DNA of 64,000 nucleotides from positions 80,625 through 144,624 of the forward strand of contig JADGAR010000001.1 of the NCBI GenBank assembly GCA_015231915.1, in the 5' to 3' direction. Below are positions 9,557-18,244 of the stretch, in pieces. A program made the translations under genes and the position numbers. This DNA is from Magnetococcales bacterium (lineage in GTDB: Bacteria > Pseudomonadota > Magnetococcia > Magnetococcales > Magnetaquicoccaceae). How positions within the stretch are numbered: the first letter of the stretch is position 1; each line of letters opens with the position of its first letter. Under the pieces are notes generated by a model, which saw nothing but the letters and a program-made list of their open reading frames with translations, had not been told where the DNA came from and searched no databases.

Positions 9557-10667
9557 TCAGGCGGATCCCTCGCCGATCCGTTGCGACAGGGCCGCCTTGA
9601 TGAAATCGTCCAGGTCGCCATCCAGCACGGCATCGGCGGCGCCTTTCTCCACGCCGGTGCGCAGGTCCTTCACCATGCGGTAGGGGTGGAGGACATAGGA
9701 GCGGATCTGGCGCCCCCAGCCGATTTCGCTCTTGGCCTCGTTGACCGCCCTGACCTCCTCGGCGCGCTTGTCCAATTCGAGTTGATAGAGACGGGCCTTG
9801 AGCATGCCCATGGCATCGTCCTTGTTGCGGTGCTGGGAGCGCCCGTTCTGGCACTGCACGACGATGCCGGTGGGGAAATGGGTGATGCGCACGGCGGAGC
9901 TGGTTTTGTTGACGTGCTGTCCTCCTGCGCCGGAGGCGCGGTAGGTATCGATGCGCAGGTCCTTTTCGTCGATGGCCACCTGGATGCTTTCGTCCACTTC
10001 CGGATAGACGAAGACCGAAGAGAAGGAGGTGTGTCGCCGGGCCGAGGCGTCGAAGGGGCTGATGCGCACCAGGCGATGGACCCCGCTTTCGGTTTTCAGG
10101 CGACCGTAGGCGTAAGCCCCCTCCACCCGGACGGTGACCGATTTGCAACCGGCCTCGTCGCCGGGCTGGTAGTCGTTCATTTCGGCCTTGAGGCCGTGGG
10201 ATTCGCACCAGCGCAGGTACATGCGCAGCAGCATCTCGGCCCAGTCCTGGGATTCGGTGCCGCCGGCCCCGGGATGGATTTCCAGGAAGGCGTTGTTTAT
10301 GTCCGCCTCGCCGGAGAGCATGCGTTGCAGTTCCAGGGCATCGACGCGGGCCAGCATGGCGACGGCCTGACGGGCGGTTTCGTCCAGCATGGCCTGTTCC
10401 TGCTCGTCGCAGGCCATCTGGTGGAGTTCCCGCGCGTCCCGGAGTTCCTGGTCGAGGTGGTCCCATTCGCCGATGGTGTTTTCCAGGCTGCTTTTTTCCC
10501 GCATCACTGCCCTGGCGCGGTCGGGCTGGTTCCAGAGGGCCGGATCCTCGGAGAGGGCGGTAAGCTCTTCCAGCCGTTTTTTGCCGTGATCGTAGTTAAA
10601 GATGCCCCCTCAGGAGAACCAGCTTCTCCTGGATGGCGTCGAAATTTTTTTGAATGTTCTCATCCAT
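9557..10667 (-). CDS. prfB: Peptide chain release factor 2 (joined by programmed +1 frameshift at UAA)
   Basis: Terminates translation at UGA and UAA. Translation begins at the ATG at 10667 with MDENIQKNFDAIQEKL, reads 23 codons to CTG AGG GGG CAT CTT TAA (stop 10598-10596), and must slip +1 to continue as NYDHGKKRLEELTALSEDPALW. With the slip the protein has 369 aa; SPF is at 203-205 and the catalytic GGQ at 248-250 (E. coli 250-252). The internal SD-like AGGGGG and slippery CTT are as in E. coli, but the stop is TAA, not TGA, so D after the slip is replaced by N. Because RF1 also reads UAA, RF2 shortage alone should control frameshifting less tightly. A TATAAT promoter lies upstream. Confidence 0.95.
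10596..10610 (-). promoter_or_regulatory. RF2 +1 programmed frameshift site with UAA stop
   Basis: Reading the minus strand: AGG GGG CAT CTT TAA C. The AGGGGG acts as an internal Shine-Dalgarno sequence three nucleotides before the CTT slippery codon, the geometry of known RF2 sites. The zero-frame stop is TAA (forward tta at 10596-10598) where nearly all described sites carry TGA. Confidence 0.92.
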
Positions 10668-10707
10668 GGCGCAAACCGATAGAGACTGTATGAAACGGGA
10701 AAAATGG

Positions 10708-10736
10708 ATTATAACATCCTCGTGACCGCACGTCAC
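10708..10736 (-). promoter_or_regulatory. Predicted sigma-70 promoter of prfB-lysS
   Basis: On the minus strand a perfect TATAAT (10708-10713) follows a GTGACG -35 (10731-10736) with a 17-nt spacer, about 40 nt upstream of the prfB start. The -35 overlaps an inverted repeat GTGAC-N5-GTCAC (10722-10736) in the region shared with the divergent cNMP-binding gene, a possible operator. Confidence 0.6.
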
Positions 10737-10773
10737 CGTTCGATGCAACCCTATTGCGCACAGGTTGAAAAGC

Positions 10774-11226
10774 ATGCCGCAAATTGACGAGCCATCCCGG
10801 GAAGAAATTTTGCAAAAAATTGACAACATGGAATTTTTCGCAAAATTTTCCCCCTACGAAAAAAAGCGGATCTGTGGTCATCACGCCTCGTTCGAGAGCT
10901 ATCCCCCCGGGGGACGGATCATTATCGCCGGAAGTCGGGACACTTCGTTTTTCATCATCATTTCCGGTTCGGTGAGCGTGGAGAAGCAGCGTGTAGGGAT
11001 CATCGTGCTGACCGCCGGGGAATTTTTCGGCGAGATGGCCTTTCTGACCAACACCCCGCGCACCACGGACGTGGTGGCGATGGAGAAGACGCTGTTGTTG
11101 AAAATCAGCCAGGAGTTGCTGGACAATCTGAGTTCCGAGATCCGGGAGAAGATCAAGGACCGCATCATCAAGGTGCTGGTGGAGCGGCTCAACAAGTCCA
11201 CGGAGCGGTTGCGGGTGCGGATGTGA
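10774..11226 (+). CDS. Cyclic-nucleotide-binding domain protein
   Basis: Single-domain protein of 150 aa (an ATG at 10765 would add three residues). It has the cNMP-binding beta-roll: PPGGRIIIAGSRDTSFFIIISGSVSV followed by the phosphate-binding-cassette-like GEFFGEMAFLTNTPRTTDVVA and a C-terminal helix. There is no DNA-binding helix-turn-helix, so it is not a CRP-like transcription factor by itself; it probably senses a nucleotide and signals to another protein. It is divergent from prfB and is followed after 52 nt by the AT-rich ATPase gene, with no evidence of functional linkage. Confidence 0.85.
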   Translation: MPQIDEPSREEILQKIDNMEFFAKFSPYEKKRICGHHASFESYPPGGRIIIAGSRDTSFFIIISGSVSVEKQRVGIIVLTAGEFFGEMAFLTNTPRTTDVVAMEKTLLLKISQELLDNLSSEIREKIKDRIIKVLVERLNKSTERLRVRM

Positions 11227-11278
11227 TCGGGCGGGAATTACGATCCGGGGGCCAACAAGACAGCGAAAAGGTCCAACC

Positions 11279-12361
11279 ATGACGATTGAATCATTTGAAA
11301 TCAATGACAACGGATGGATATTGAACAGGACATCCTTTGGACCCCTGTCGCTGCTGGTTGGCGTTTCGGGTGTCGGAAAGACAAAAATAATCAAGGCGAT
11401 CGAAAAAATCTGCAAGGCTGCCGTTAATGGCGCCGATCATGCCGCCGGATGCTCATGGAAAATTAGTTTGCAGATTGATGGGCATGAATATTATTGGGAG
11501 GGGGTGCTGGATGATTTTGGAGATCATTTTGAATCCGAAAAAATAATATTAGATGGTTACAGGCTGGTCAATAGAAACTATATAACAGGCGAATTTCTAT
11601 ACAAGGACAACAAACTCCCAAAACTCAAATGGACAGAAAGTGCCATCAGTTTATTGAGAGACGAGGCGGATATAGCACCTTTAACACAATCATTAAATCA
11701 AATCATTATCAGCGATAATAATTTTTATTTTATCAATACAATTGATAATTCATATTTTTATCTTGACAATATGACATCTCTAGACGATTTGCAGAAAGCG
11801 CCCCACATGCATCTATTAGTAAAAATTTGGACCTTGCAAGAGAAATTCAAAAACGATTTTGAAAATATAAAGCTTAAATTTAAAGAAATATTTCCTTTTA
11901 CGGAAAATATCAAAATAAGAGCGTTCAAAGGAAATTCAACGCAATCAGGAATTTCTTATATTCTTTTCATAACAGAAAAAGAGACAAAAAAGGAAATACC
12001 AGGCCCCAATCTCTCTACAGGAATGTTGAAAACTTTAAAAATATTATTTGAACTGTCCCTGGCTCCAAAAGGAACGCTCTTTCTGATTGACGAATTCGAA
12101 AACAGCCTGGGAATCAATTGTCTGCCACAAATTGCCGAGACGATCAACGAGAGACAGGGAGACATCCAGTTCATCCTGACCAGCCACCACCCTTACGTAA
12201 TTAATAATATCAACTGGAAGAACTGGAAACTGGTCACCAGGCACGGCAGCACGGTAACAGTTCACGATGCCTCCGACATCCCCGCATTAAATACCGCATC
12301 CACCATCGACCGTTTCGAGTTGCTGGTGAATTCCCCGGAATACGAGGACGGCATCGCATGA
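11279..12361 (+). CDS. ABC-type (AAA_21/OLD-like) ATPase, candidate defence module 1
   Basis: A 360-aa SMC/ABC-like ATPase without transmembrane segments. Walker A is GVSGVGKT (28-35), a signature-like LSTG is at 245-248, Walker B is TLFLIDEFEN (266-275) and the switch histidines are in TSHHP (301-305). The gene is clearly more AT-rich than its neighbours in its first 800 nt, suggesting transfer. The start has an AAAGG box 7 nt upstream. Its stop overlaps the next start (ATGA at 12358), so it is coupled to a small TOPRIM-like partner. Such pairs resemble RloA/RloB- and PARIS-like systems, but a defence role is an inference. Confidence 0.85.
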   Translation: MTIESFEINDNGWILNRTSFGPLSLLVGVSGVGKTKIIKAIEKICKAAVNGADHAAGCSWKISLQIDGHEYYWEGVLDDFGDHFESEKIILDGYRLVNRNYITGEFLYKDNKLPKLKWTESAISLLRDEADIAPLTQSLNQIIISDNNFYFINTIDNSYFYLDNMTSLDDLQKAPHMHLLVKIWTLQEKFKNDFENIKLKFKEIFPFTENIKIRAFKGNSTQSGISYILFITEKETKKEIPGPNLSTGMLKTLKILFELSLAPKGTLFLIDEFENSLGINCLPQIAETINERQGDIQFILTSHHPYVINNINWKNWKLVTRHGSTVTVHDASDIPALNTASTIDRFELLVNSPEYEDGIA

Positions 12362-13062
12362 ATTTCTATCTCCTGGTCGAAGGGGACAGGACCGAAAAAA
12401 AATTATACCCCGCATGGCTATCCCTGACATTCGCCACAATGCGACAGGTATGGCGCATCGAAGATCTTCAGGGCGATCATTTTGTTGTTTTTGCCTTCAA
12501 GGGCCAGCCATTGACCCCAGACAAACTGACAAGACATGTCGAGGATGTCGTCTCCCTTGGACGCATCGACCATTTCTTCGTGATGGTCGATGCGGAAGAG
12601 GAAAGCTCTGCCGTGCGCCAACAAAGCATTGATCGGATCATCCGCAAAATCCCCGGCCACGACACCATCCACTACTCCATCATCGTGCAAAATCGCTGCA
12701 TCGAAACCTGGTTTCTCGGCAATCGCCGCTTCATGAAACGCAATCCACAAAGCGAGGAACTGCGCGCCTATCAAAATCATTATCCCGTACACGAGCAGGA
12801 CCCGGAACTGATGCCAAAAATGGCAAATTTCACGGGCACCCATGCCGGTTGGCACAAAAAATATCTTGAAGCAATATTTAAAGAACAAAACCTGACATAC
12901 AACAAAGAACCCTATGAAGTTAATAAACCAAGTTATTTTTATCAGTTATATGAACGCGTCACGTCCACCCCCCACCTCCCGTCCCTCAAGCGGCTTCTCG
13001 ATCAATGGCACGGCCTGGGCGGAACCCTGCCGGGTTACCCCGCGCCTTCTTCTCCGGCATGA
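12358..13062 (+). CDS. RloB/DUF4276-like TOPRIM-type partner protein, module 1
   Basis: A 234-aa protein without a recognised named family. It begins MNFYLLVEGDRTEKKLYPAW; VEG-x-x-TE (7-13) is the first TOPRIM-like glutamate motif. VMVDAEE (75-81) gives the acidic D-x-E motif, and NRCIETWFLGN (112-122) resembles the conserved E-[LT]-[WS]-[FWY]-L element of RloB and DUF4276 proteins. The residues fit a metal-dependent nuclease site, though activity is not shown. It overlaps the ATPase gene by 4 nt and is translationally coupled to it. The C-terminus is GC-rich like the host. The most likely role is effector or nuclease of a two-gene defence module. Confidence 0.75.
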   Translation: MNFYLLVEGDRTEKKLYPAWLSLTFATMRQVWRIEDLQGDHFVVFAFKGQPLTPDKLTRHVEDVVSLGRIDHFFVMVDAEEESSAVRQQSIDRIIRKIPGHDTIHYSIIVQNRCIETWFLGNRRFMKRNPQSEELRAYQNHYPVHEQDPELMPKMANFTGTHAGWHKKYLEAIFKEQNLTYNKEPYEVNKPSYFYQLYERVTSTPHLPSLKRLLDQWHGLGGTLPGYPAPSSPA

Positions 13063-13205
13063 GATCCACCCCTCGATGACGCACGCCGCGAAAAAATCGA
13101 AATCACGCCTTTACTCGGAGACGCATTTAAGGGAAAATGAGTGGTTCAGCCAGCCGAAACCAAACGGCGGCGACCGGCATCCCGAGTCAAACAGGAGAGA
13201 TGACC

Positions 13206-14312
13206 ATGGCGTGGAACGACAATAGCGGGGGACAAGGCCCCTGGGGAAACATGGGAGGCACTCCCCCACAGCCACCGGACATCGAGCAGATCATCCGGTT
13301 GCTCAAGGACCGCATCGGCCCCCATCGGCCTGCAAACCAGAAAATCTGGCCGATCCTGATCGCCATCGCCCTGGCCGTCTGGATGGCCACCGGCATCTAC
13401 GTGGTGGGACCGGACGAAAACGGCGTGGTGGTCCGCTTCGGTCGCCATGTGGAAACCACAGAACCCGGCCCCCACTGGCGCCTGCCCTACCCCATCGCCC
13501 AGGTCTTCAACCCGAAGGTCACCAAGGTGGAACGCATCGAACTCGGCTACCGCACCCGCAGCCGTTCCGAGGGACGCGCCAGCGCCGAGGAGATCGACGT
13601 GCCAGGGGAATCCCTCATGCTCACCGGTGACGAAAACATCATCGACATCGACATGAGCGTCCAGTACCGCATCAAGGAAGGCGGCGCGGCCAATTATCTC
13701 TTCAATCTGCGCAACCCCCCCTCCGACCGCCACAAGGCGGTTCGCGATGCCTCGGAGTCGGCGATCCGCCAGGTGATCGGCAGCAACGCCATCGACAGCG
13801 CCCTCACCGCAGGCAAGGAAAAAATCCAGTCCGATGCCAAACTGACCATCCAGAAAATCCTCGACAGCTACAACGGCGGCATCCTGATCCTGACGGTTCA
13901 ACTCCAGAAAGTCTCCCCGCCGCCGGAAGTGGTGCATGCCTTCAAGGACGTGGCCAGCGCCCGCGAGGACCGGGAACGGGCCATCAACGAGGCGCAGGGA
14001 TACGCCAACGACATCCTCCCCAAGGCCAAGGGCGAAGCCGCCAAGCAGATCCAGGAGGCCGAAGCCTACCGTACCGCCAAGGTGACCCGCGCCGAGGGTG
14101 ACACCCATCGCTTCCTGGCACTGCTGAAAGAGTACGACAAGGCCAAGGAGATCACCGAATCCCGACTCTACCTGGAGGCCATGGAGAACGTCATGGGCGG
14201 TGTCAACAAGGTGATCGTCAATCCCCAGGCAGGCCGCAACATTCTGCCCTACCTGCCGTTGGCCGGGCCGCAGCCCCATCCCGCCAAAAGCCCCAAGGGA
14301 GATCCCCAATGA
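13206..14312 (+). CDS. hflK: FtsH protease modulator HflK
   Basis: SPFH/stomatin-family membrane protein that with HflC forms a periplasmic cage around FtsH. The ATG at 13206 (MAWNDNSGGQGPWGNMGG) is 8 nt after AGGAG; an in-frame ATG at 13200 is too close to that box. After a Gly/Pro-rich cytoplasmic N-terminus comes one transmembrane segment (WPILIAIALAVWMATGIYVV), the band-7 domain starting GPDENGVVVRFGRHV, and a long charged helix (AINEAQGYANDILPKAKGEAAKQIQEAEAYR reduced in alanine-glutamate repeats). The product is 368 aa. It overlaps hflC by 4 nt. Confidence 0.97.
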   Translation: MAWNDNSGGQGPWGNMGGTPPQPPDIEQIIRLLKDRIGPHRPANQKIWPILIAIALAVWMATGIYVVGPDENGVVVRFGRHVETTEPGPHWRLPYPIAQVFNPKVTKVERIELGYRTRSRSEGRASAEEIDVPGESLMLTGDENIIDIDMSVQYRIKEGGAANYLFNLRNPPSDRHKAVRDASESAIRQVIGSNAIDSALTAGKEKIQSDAKLTIQKILDSYNGGILILTVQLQKVSPPPEVVHAFKDVASAREDRERAINEAQGYANDILPKAKGEAAKQIQEAEAYRTAKVTRAEGDTHRFLALLKEYDKAKEITESRLYLEAMENVMGGVNKVIVNPQAGRNILPYLPLAGPQPHPAKSPKGDPQ

Positions 14313-15187
14313 ACGTCAATCTCGCCAAGGGAATCGGCTTTCTCGTGGTGGCCGTCCTGGTACTCCTCTCCCAGTCGGCCTATACCCTCCCCCAGTGGCG
14401 GCAGGCCCTGGTCGTGCAACTGGGCAAACCGGTCAAGCCGGCCATCACCGATCCCGGTCTCCACTTCAAGATCCCGTTCCTGCAGGATGTCCATTTCTTC
14501 GACAAACGGATGCTCGAATTCGACCAGGAACCCCAGGAGATCCTCTCCGCCGACAAAAAGAACCTCAAGGTGGACAGCTACTCCCGCTGGCGGATCACGG
14601 ATCCTTTGAAGTTCTATCAGACCGTGCGGGACGAAAACGGCGCCACCGACCGTCTCAACGACATCATCTACTCCAATCTGCGCGAGGTGCTCGGCCAGTT
14701 CAAGATGATGGAGATCGTCTCCGGATCCCGCTCCGATCTGACCCAGCGGATTCGCGAACAGGCCAATGAGCAGGCCGTCAAGTACGGCATCGAGATCGTG
14801 GACGTGCGCATCAAGCGAACCGACCTGCCGGCGGAGAACTCCAAGGCGGTCTACAAACGGATGCAGACCGAACGGGAACGCCAGGCCAAGCAGTACCGGG
14901 CCGAAGGCGAAGAGGAGGCGGTCAAGATCCGCTCCAAGGCCGCCAAGGAACGGGAGATCCTGCTCGCCGAGGCCTACCGCTCCGCCCAGGAGGTCCGGGG
15001 CGACGGGGATGCGGAATCGGCCAGGATCTATGCGGACGCCTATCGGCAGGATCCACGCTTCTACGAATTCACGCGCACCCTGGAGGTCTATGCCAAGACC
15101 CTTGGACAAGAGACCACCACCCTGGTCTTGGAGCCGTCGGGCTTTTTCCGTTACCTGCAACAGGGGGCGGGACCGATCGGTCGCTGA
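14309..15187 (+). CDS. hflC: FtsH protease modulator HflC
   Basis: Partner of HflK, 292 aa. One N-terminal transmembrane helix (about residues 7-24) is followed by the SPFH domain (VVQLGKPVKPAITDPGLHFKIPF) and a helical C-terminal region with ERQAKQYRAEGEEEAVKIRSKA and DPRFYEFTRTLEVYAKTL, all typical of HflC. The ATG overlaps the hflK stop by 4 nt. The DUF2065 gene follows after 12 nt, a conserved hflKC-associated arrangement. Confidence 0.97.
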   Translation: MNVNLAKGIGFLVVAVLVLLSQSAYTLPQWRQALVVQLGKPVKPAITDPGLHFKIPFLQDVHFFDKRMLEFDQEPQEILSADKKNLKVDSYSRWRITDPLKFYQTVRDENGATDRLNDIIYSNLREVLGQFKMMEIVSGSRSDLTQRIREQANEQAVKYGIEIVDVRIKRTDLPAENSKAVYKRMQTERERQAKQYRAEGEEEAVKIRSKAAKEREILLAEAYRSAQEVRGDGDAESARIYADAYRQDPRFYEFTRTLEVYAKTLGQETTTLVLEPSGFFRYLQQGAGPIGR

Positions 15188-15199
15188 GAGACGGACGCC

Positions 15200-15385
15200 A
15201 TGAAAGCGTTTCTGAGCGCATTCGGCCTGATGCTGATCATGGAAGGGATGCCCTATTTCGTGGCGCCCGAACGCATGCGGCTGTGGGTGATCAAGATCGT
15301 CGAACTGCCGGATGCGATCTTGCGACGCACGGGTTTCGCGCTCATGGCCATCGGCTTGTTGGTGATCTGGCTGGCGAGAGGTTGA
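15200..15385 (+). CDS. DUF2065 family small membrane protein (YjeT-like)
   Basis: A 61-aa protein with two hydrophobic segments: MKAFLSAFGLMLIMEGMPYFVAP and RTGFALMAIGLLVIWLARG. The EGxPYFxxPxxM pattern is the DUF2065 signature. In many Proteobacteria this small gene follows hflC and precedes purA or other genes, as here immediately after hflC. The function is not known; association with the HflKC complex is suggested only by gene order. Confidence 0.88.
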   Translation: MKAFLSAFGLMLIMEGMPYFVAPERMRLWVIKIVELPDAILRRTGFALMAIGLLVIWLARG

Positions 15386-15390
15386 CGACC

Positions 15391-16011
15391 ATGGATACCG
15401 GCTATCCCCTGGATTTCACCGACCCGTTCCACTCCCTGACGCGCGGCTTTCGCGGGGAGGAGCCGCGGGATCTGAGCGGCGTGATTCTGGAACTGGCCAC
15501 CCTGGCCCACCGTTCGACCCCCTGGACCGCCCACGGCATTTTTCCGTCCGGCACCCTCCGGGAACTGGGAGGAGCCGGCACGGTGGACGGACCGGTGGAG
15601 TTGCATGTGCTGGCCACGCCGATCATTCGGGAGGACAGACCCCGCGTCCGGGTGTTGGGCCGGGGCTGGTGCCGGATCCGGCTGGCCTGCTCACGCTGTC
15701 TGACGGAATTCCCTCTCGACCTGGAGGCGACCATCGACGCCTGCTTCGCCGCTGGCAAGGACCCGGCGATGAAGAACAAGCGGTGGCAGATCGAGGAAGA
15801 TGTGGTCTTTCTGCCGGATGGCGTCCTGAGGATGAAACATCTCGTGGAGGAGGAGCTGCTGCTCACCCTGCCCATGAATCCCCTGTGCATGGAAACGTGC
15901 GCCGGGTTGTGCGCCGGTTGCGGCGCGGATTTGAACCACACCCCCTGTGCTTGTCGCAAGGCGAAACCGTCCGGTCCATTCGCCGTGCTGAGCCAATTTC
16001 ACAAAATGTAA
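15391..16011 (+). CDS. yceD: YceD/DUF177 family protein (23S rRNA accumulation protein)
   Basis: A 206-aa member of the DUF177 family, associated with ribosome assembly, always next to rpmF. The ATG at 15391 (MDTGYPLDFTDPFHSLTRG) was chosen because it follows the DUF2065 stop by 5 nt; the frame is open upstream but would overlap that gene. The family cysteine motif LACSRCLTEFPLDLEATI is present and the C-terminus carries CMETCAGLCAGCGADLNHTPC, likely metal binding. It precedes rpmF by 10 nt, the standard arrangement. Confidence 0.92.
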   Translation: MDTGYPLDFTDPFHSLTRGFRGEEPRDLSGVILELATLAHRSTPWTAHGIFPSGTLRELGGAGTVDGPVELHVLATPIIREDRPRVRVLGRGWCRIRLACSRCLTEFPLDLEATIDACFAAGKDPAMKNKRWQIEEDVVFLPDGVLRMKHLVEEELLLTLPMNPLCMETCAGLCAGCGADLNHTPCACRKAKPSGPFAVLSQFHKM

Positions 16012-16021
16012 GGAGCGAACC

Positions 16022-16207
16022 ATGGCAGTTCCAAAGAAGAAATCCTCGTCCTCCCGTGGCGGTCACCGGCGTTCCCACAATGCCCTGAAGGCACCTGCCC
16101 TCTCATTGTGCCCCAACTGTCAGGAGCATCGTCCCCCGCATCGGGTCTGCCCGCACTGCGGCTGGTACAAGGGCAAGGAAGTGATGACGGTCAAGGGTAA
16201 CGCCTGA
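16022..16207 (+). CDS. rpmF: 50S ribosomal protein L32
   Basis: A 61-aa ribosomal protein: MAVPKKKSSSSRGGHRRSHNAL is the universal L32 N-terminus. A zinc-ribbon type C-x2-C...C-x2-C (CPNC...CPHCGWYKGKEV) is complete. An AAGGAG box lies 7 nt before the ATG. It sits between yceD and plsX as in most bacteria. Confidence 0.98.
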   Translation: MAVPKKKSSSSRGGHRRSHNALKAPALSLCPNCQEHRPPHRVCPHCGWYKGKEVMTVKGNA

Positions 16208-16232
16208 GACCCCCAGCGTCTGGCCCGCCGCC

Positions 16233-17258
16233 ATGCCCGTCCGTATCGCCCTGGATGCCATGGGGGGTGACAACGCCCCCGGCGCGCCGGTGGAAGGGGC
16301 GATCCTTGCCGCGCGCGAACACCCGGAGGTCGAGTTCATTCTGGTCGGCAGGTCGGATGCCATCGCAACCGAACTGGCCCGTCACGACGGCGGGAAGCAG
16401 CGGCTGCGGATCCATCCGGCCAGCGAGGTGGTGGGGATGGCGGAAAAGCCTTCCGTGGCCCTGCGCACCAAGAAGGACTCTTCCATGCGGGTGGGGGCCA
16501 ACCTGGTCAAGGCCGGGGAGGCGGAAGCCTTCGTCTCCGCCGGGAATACCGGCGCCCTGATGGCCACGGCCCGTTATGTCCTCAAGACCCTGCCCGGCGT
16601 GGACCGTCCTGCCATCGCCGGGATGCTCCCTTCCATCAAGGGGCAGACCCTGATGCTGGACGTGGGCGCAAACGTGGATTGCACCGCAGAGCATCTCGGC
16701 CAGTTCGCCATGATGGGCAAGGTGTATGCCACGGCGGTGTTGGGGTTGCCGCGTCCCAGGATCGGCCTGCTCAACATCGGCGAGGAGGAGATCAAGGGCA
16801 ACGAGGTGGTCAAGGAGGCGTCCGAGATCCTCCGCAGCCGTCTCGGGGAGCGGTTCGTGGGCAACGTGGAGGCGTCGGACATCTTCATGGGCGATGTGGA
16901 TGTGGTGGTGTGCGACGGCTTCGTGGGCAACGTGAGTCTCAAGACCACGGAGGGGTTGGCGCGCCTGCTGACCCATTTCCTGCGTGAGTCGTTCGGTGCC
17001 TCCTTGTGGACGAAGCTCGGTTATCTGGCGGCGCGTCCCGCCCTGCGAACCTTCCGTGATCGGGTGGACCCGCGCAAGTACAACGGCGCCATCCTGTTGG
17101 GGCTTAACGGAATCGTGGTCAAGAGTCACGGTTCCGCCGACCCGTTTGCGTTCAGCCGGGCCATTGGCAAGGCCGTGGGTCTGGTGGAGAACCGTGTCAA
17201 CGAAAAGATCCGGCGAGAGGCCCAGGCGCTCGTCGCGGACGAGGGGAACGCAGCATGA
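16233..17258 (+). CDS. plsX: Phosphate acyltransferase PlsX
   Basis: Converts acyl-ACP to acyl-phosphate for phospholipid synthesis. The 341-aa protein starts [23 protein letters not shown] and contains [27 protein letters not shown] and [12 protein letters not shown], the family landmarks. It is peripheral to the inner membrane in known cases. The stop overlaps the fabH start by 4 nt. Confidence 0.98.
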   Translation: MPVRIALDAMGGDNAPGAPVEGAILAAREHPEVEFILVGRSDAIATELARHDGGKQRLRIHPASEVVGMAEKPSVALRTKKDSSMRVGANLVKAGEAEAFVSAGNTGALMATARYVLKTLPGVDRPAIAGMLPSIKGQTLMLDVGANVDCTAEHLGQFAMMGKVYATAVLGLPRPRIGLLNIGEEEIKGNEVVKEASEILRSRLGERFVGNVEASDIFMGDVDVVVCDGFVGNVSLKTTEGLARLLTHFLRESFGASLWTKLGYLAARPALRTFRDRVDPRKYNGAILLGLNGIVVKSHGSADPFAFSRAIGKAVGLVENRVNEKIRREAQALVADEGNAA

Positions 17259-18223
17259 CGATGCCCAGGGCAAGGATCACGGGAACCGGATCCTATCTGC
17301 CGGAAAAAAGGGTGACCAATCACGATCTGGCGCGGATGGTGGATACCTCCGACGAGTGGATTCGGGAGCGGACCGGGATCATCGAACGGCGCATGGCTGC
17401 TGAAGGCGAGACCACCTCGGATCTTGCGACGCAGGCGGCCAGGAAGGCCCTGGAGGCGGCGGATTTGCAGGTGGGGGATCTGGATCTCATCCTGACGGCC
17501 ACCACCACGCCGGATCTGATCTTCCCGTCCACTGCCGCCATTGTGCAGCACAAGCTGGGCGGGAGCGCGAGCCGCATGCCTGCCTTCGACATTCAGGCGG
17601 TCTGTTCCGGGTTCATCTATGCGTTGTCGATCGCGGATCAGTTCATTCGCACCCGTGCCTGTCAGCGGGTTCTGGTGATCGGGGCCGAGACCCTCTCCCG
17701 CATCCTGGACTGGAACGACCGGGGGACTTGCATTCTGTTCGGCGACGGGGCCGGGGCCGTGGTCCTGGAGGCGGACAAGGATGGCAAGCGCGGGATCCTT
17801 TCCACCCATCTGCACGCCGACGGCTCCCAGGCGGATCTCCTGTACACCAGCGGCGGGGTCTCCAAGGGCAACCTGGGGGCGATCCGCATGCTGGGCAACG
17901 AGGTGTTCAAGCAGGCGGTCAGGGCACTGGAAGGCAGCGTTGACGAATGTCTGGAGGCCAACGGCCTCACCAAGGAGCAGATCGACTGGCTGGTGCCGCA
18001 TCAGGCCAACATCCGGATCATCCAGAACACGGCCAAACGGCTGGGCATGCCCATGGAGCGGGTGGCGGTGACCGTGGAGCGCCACGGCAACACCTCGGCG
18101 GCGAGCGTGCCTTTGGCCCTGGACGAGGTGGTGCGCGCCGGGCGCATTCAACCCGGCCACCGGGTCCTGATGGTGGCCTTCGGCGGCGGCTTCACCTGGG
18201 GGTCGGCGCTGGTGCGGTGGTAA
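17255..18223 (+). CDS. fabH: Beta-ketoacyl-ACP synthase III
   Basis: Condenses acetyl-CoA with malonyl-ACP to start fatty acid synthesis. The catalytic cysteine is C117 in [14 protein letters not shown]; the His and Asn of the triad are in [10 protein letters not shown] and RHGNTSAAS; the C-terminus [14 protein letters not shown] is canonical. Length 322 aa. The start overlaps plsX (ATGA); a second ATG two codons later is possible. Instead of fabD or ihfA, the next gene is the ATPase of module 2, 21 nt downstream. Confidence 0.98.
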   Translation: MTMPRARITGTGSYLPEKRVTNHDLARMVDTSDEWIRERTGIIERRMAAEGETTSDLATQAARKALEAADLQVGDLDLILTATTTPDLIFPSTAAIVQHKLGGSASRMPAFDIQAVCSGFIYALSIADQFIRTRACQRVLVIGAETLSRILDWNDRGTCILFGDGAGAVVLEADKDGKRGILSTHLHADGSQADLLYTSGGVSKGNLGAIRMLGNEVFKQAVRALEGSVDECLEANGLTKEQIDWLVPHQANIRIIQNTAKRLGMPMERVAVTVERHGNTSAASVPLALDEVVRAGRIQPGHRVLMVAFGGGFTWGSALVRW

Positions 18224-18244
18224 AAGAATCCATGAGGCACAAAG

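Noticed and set aside
9537..10466. Long N-terminal extension of lysS in frame
   Set aside because: It is a shadow of prfB; the real LysS N-terminus is at 9536.
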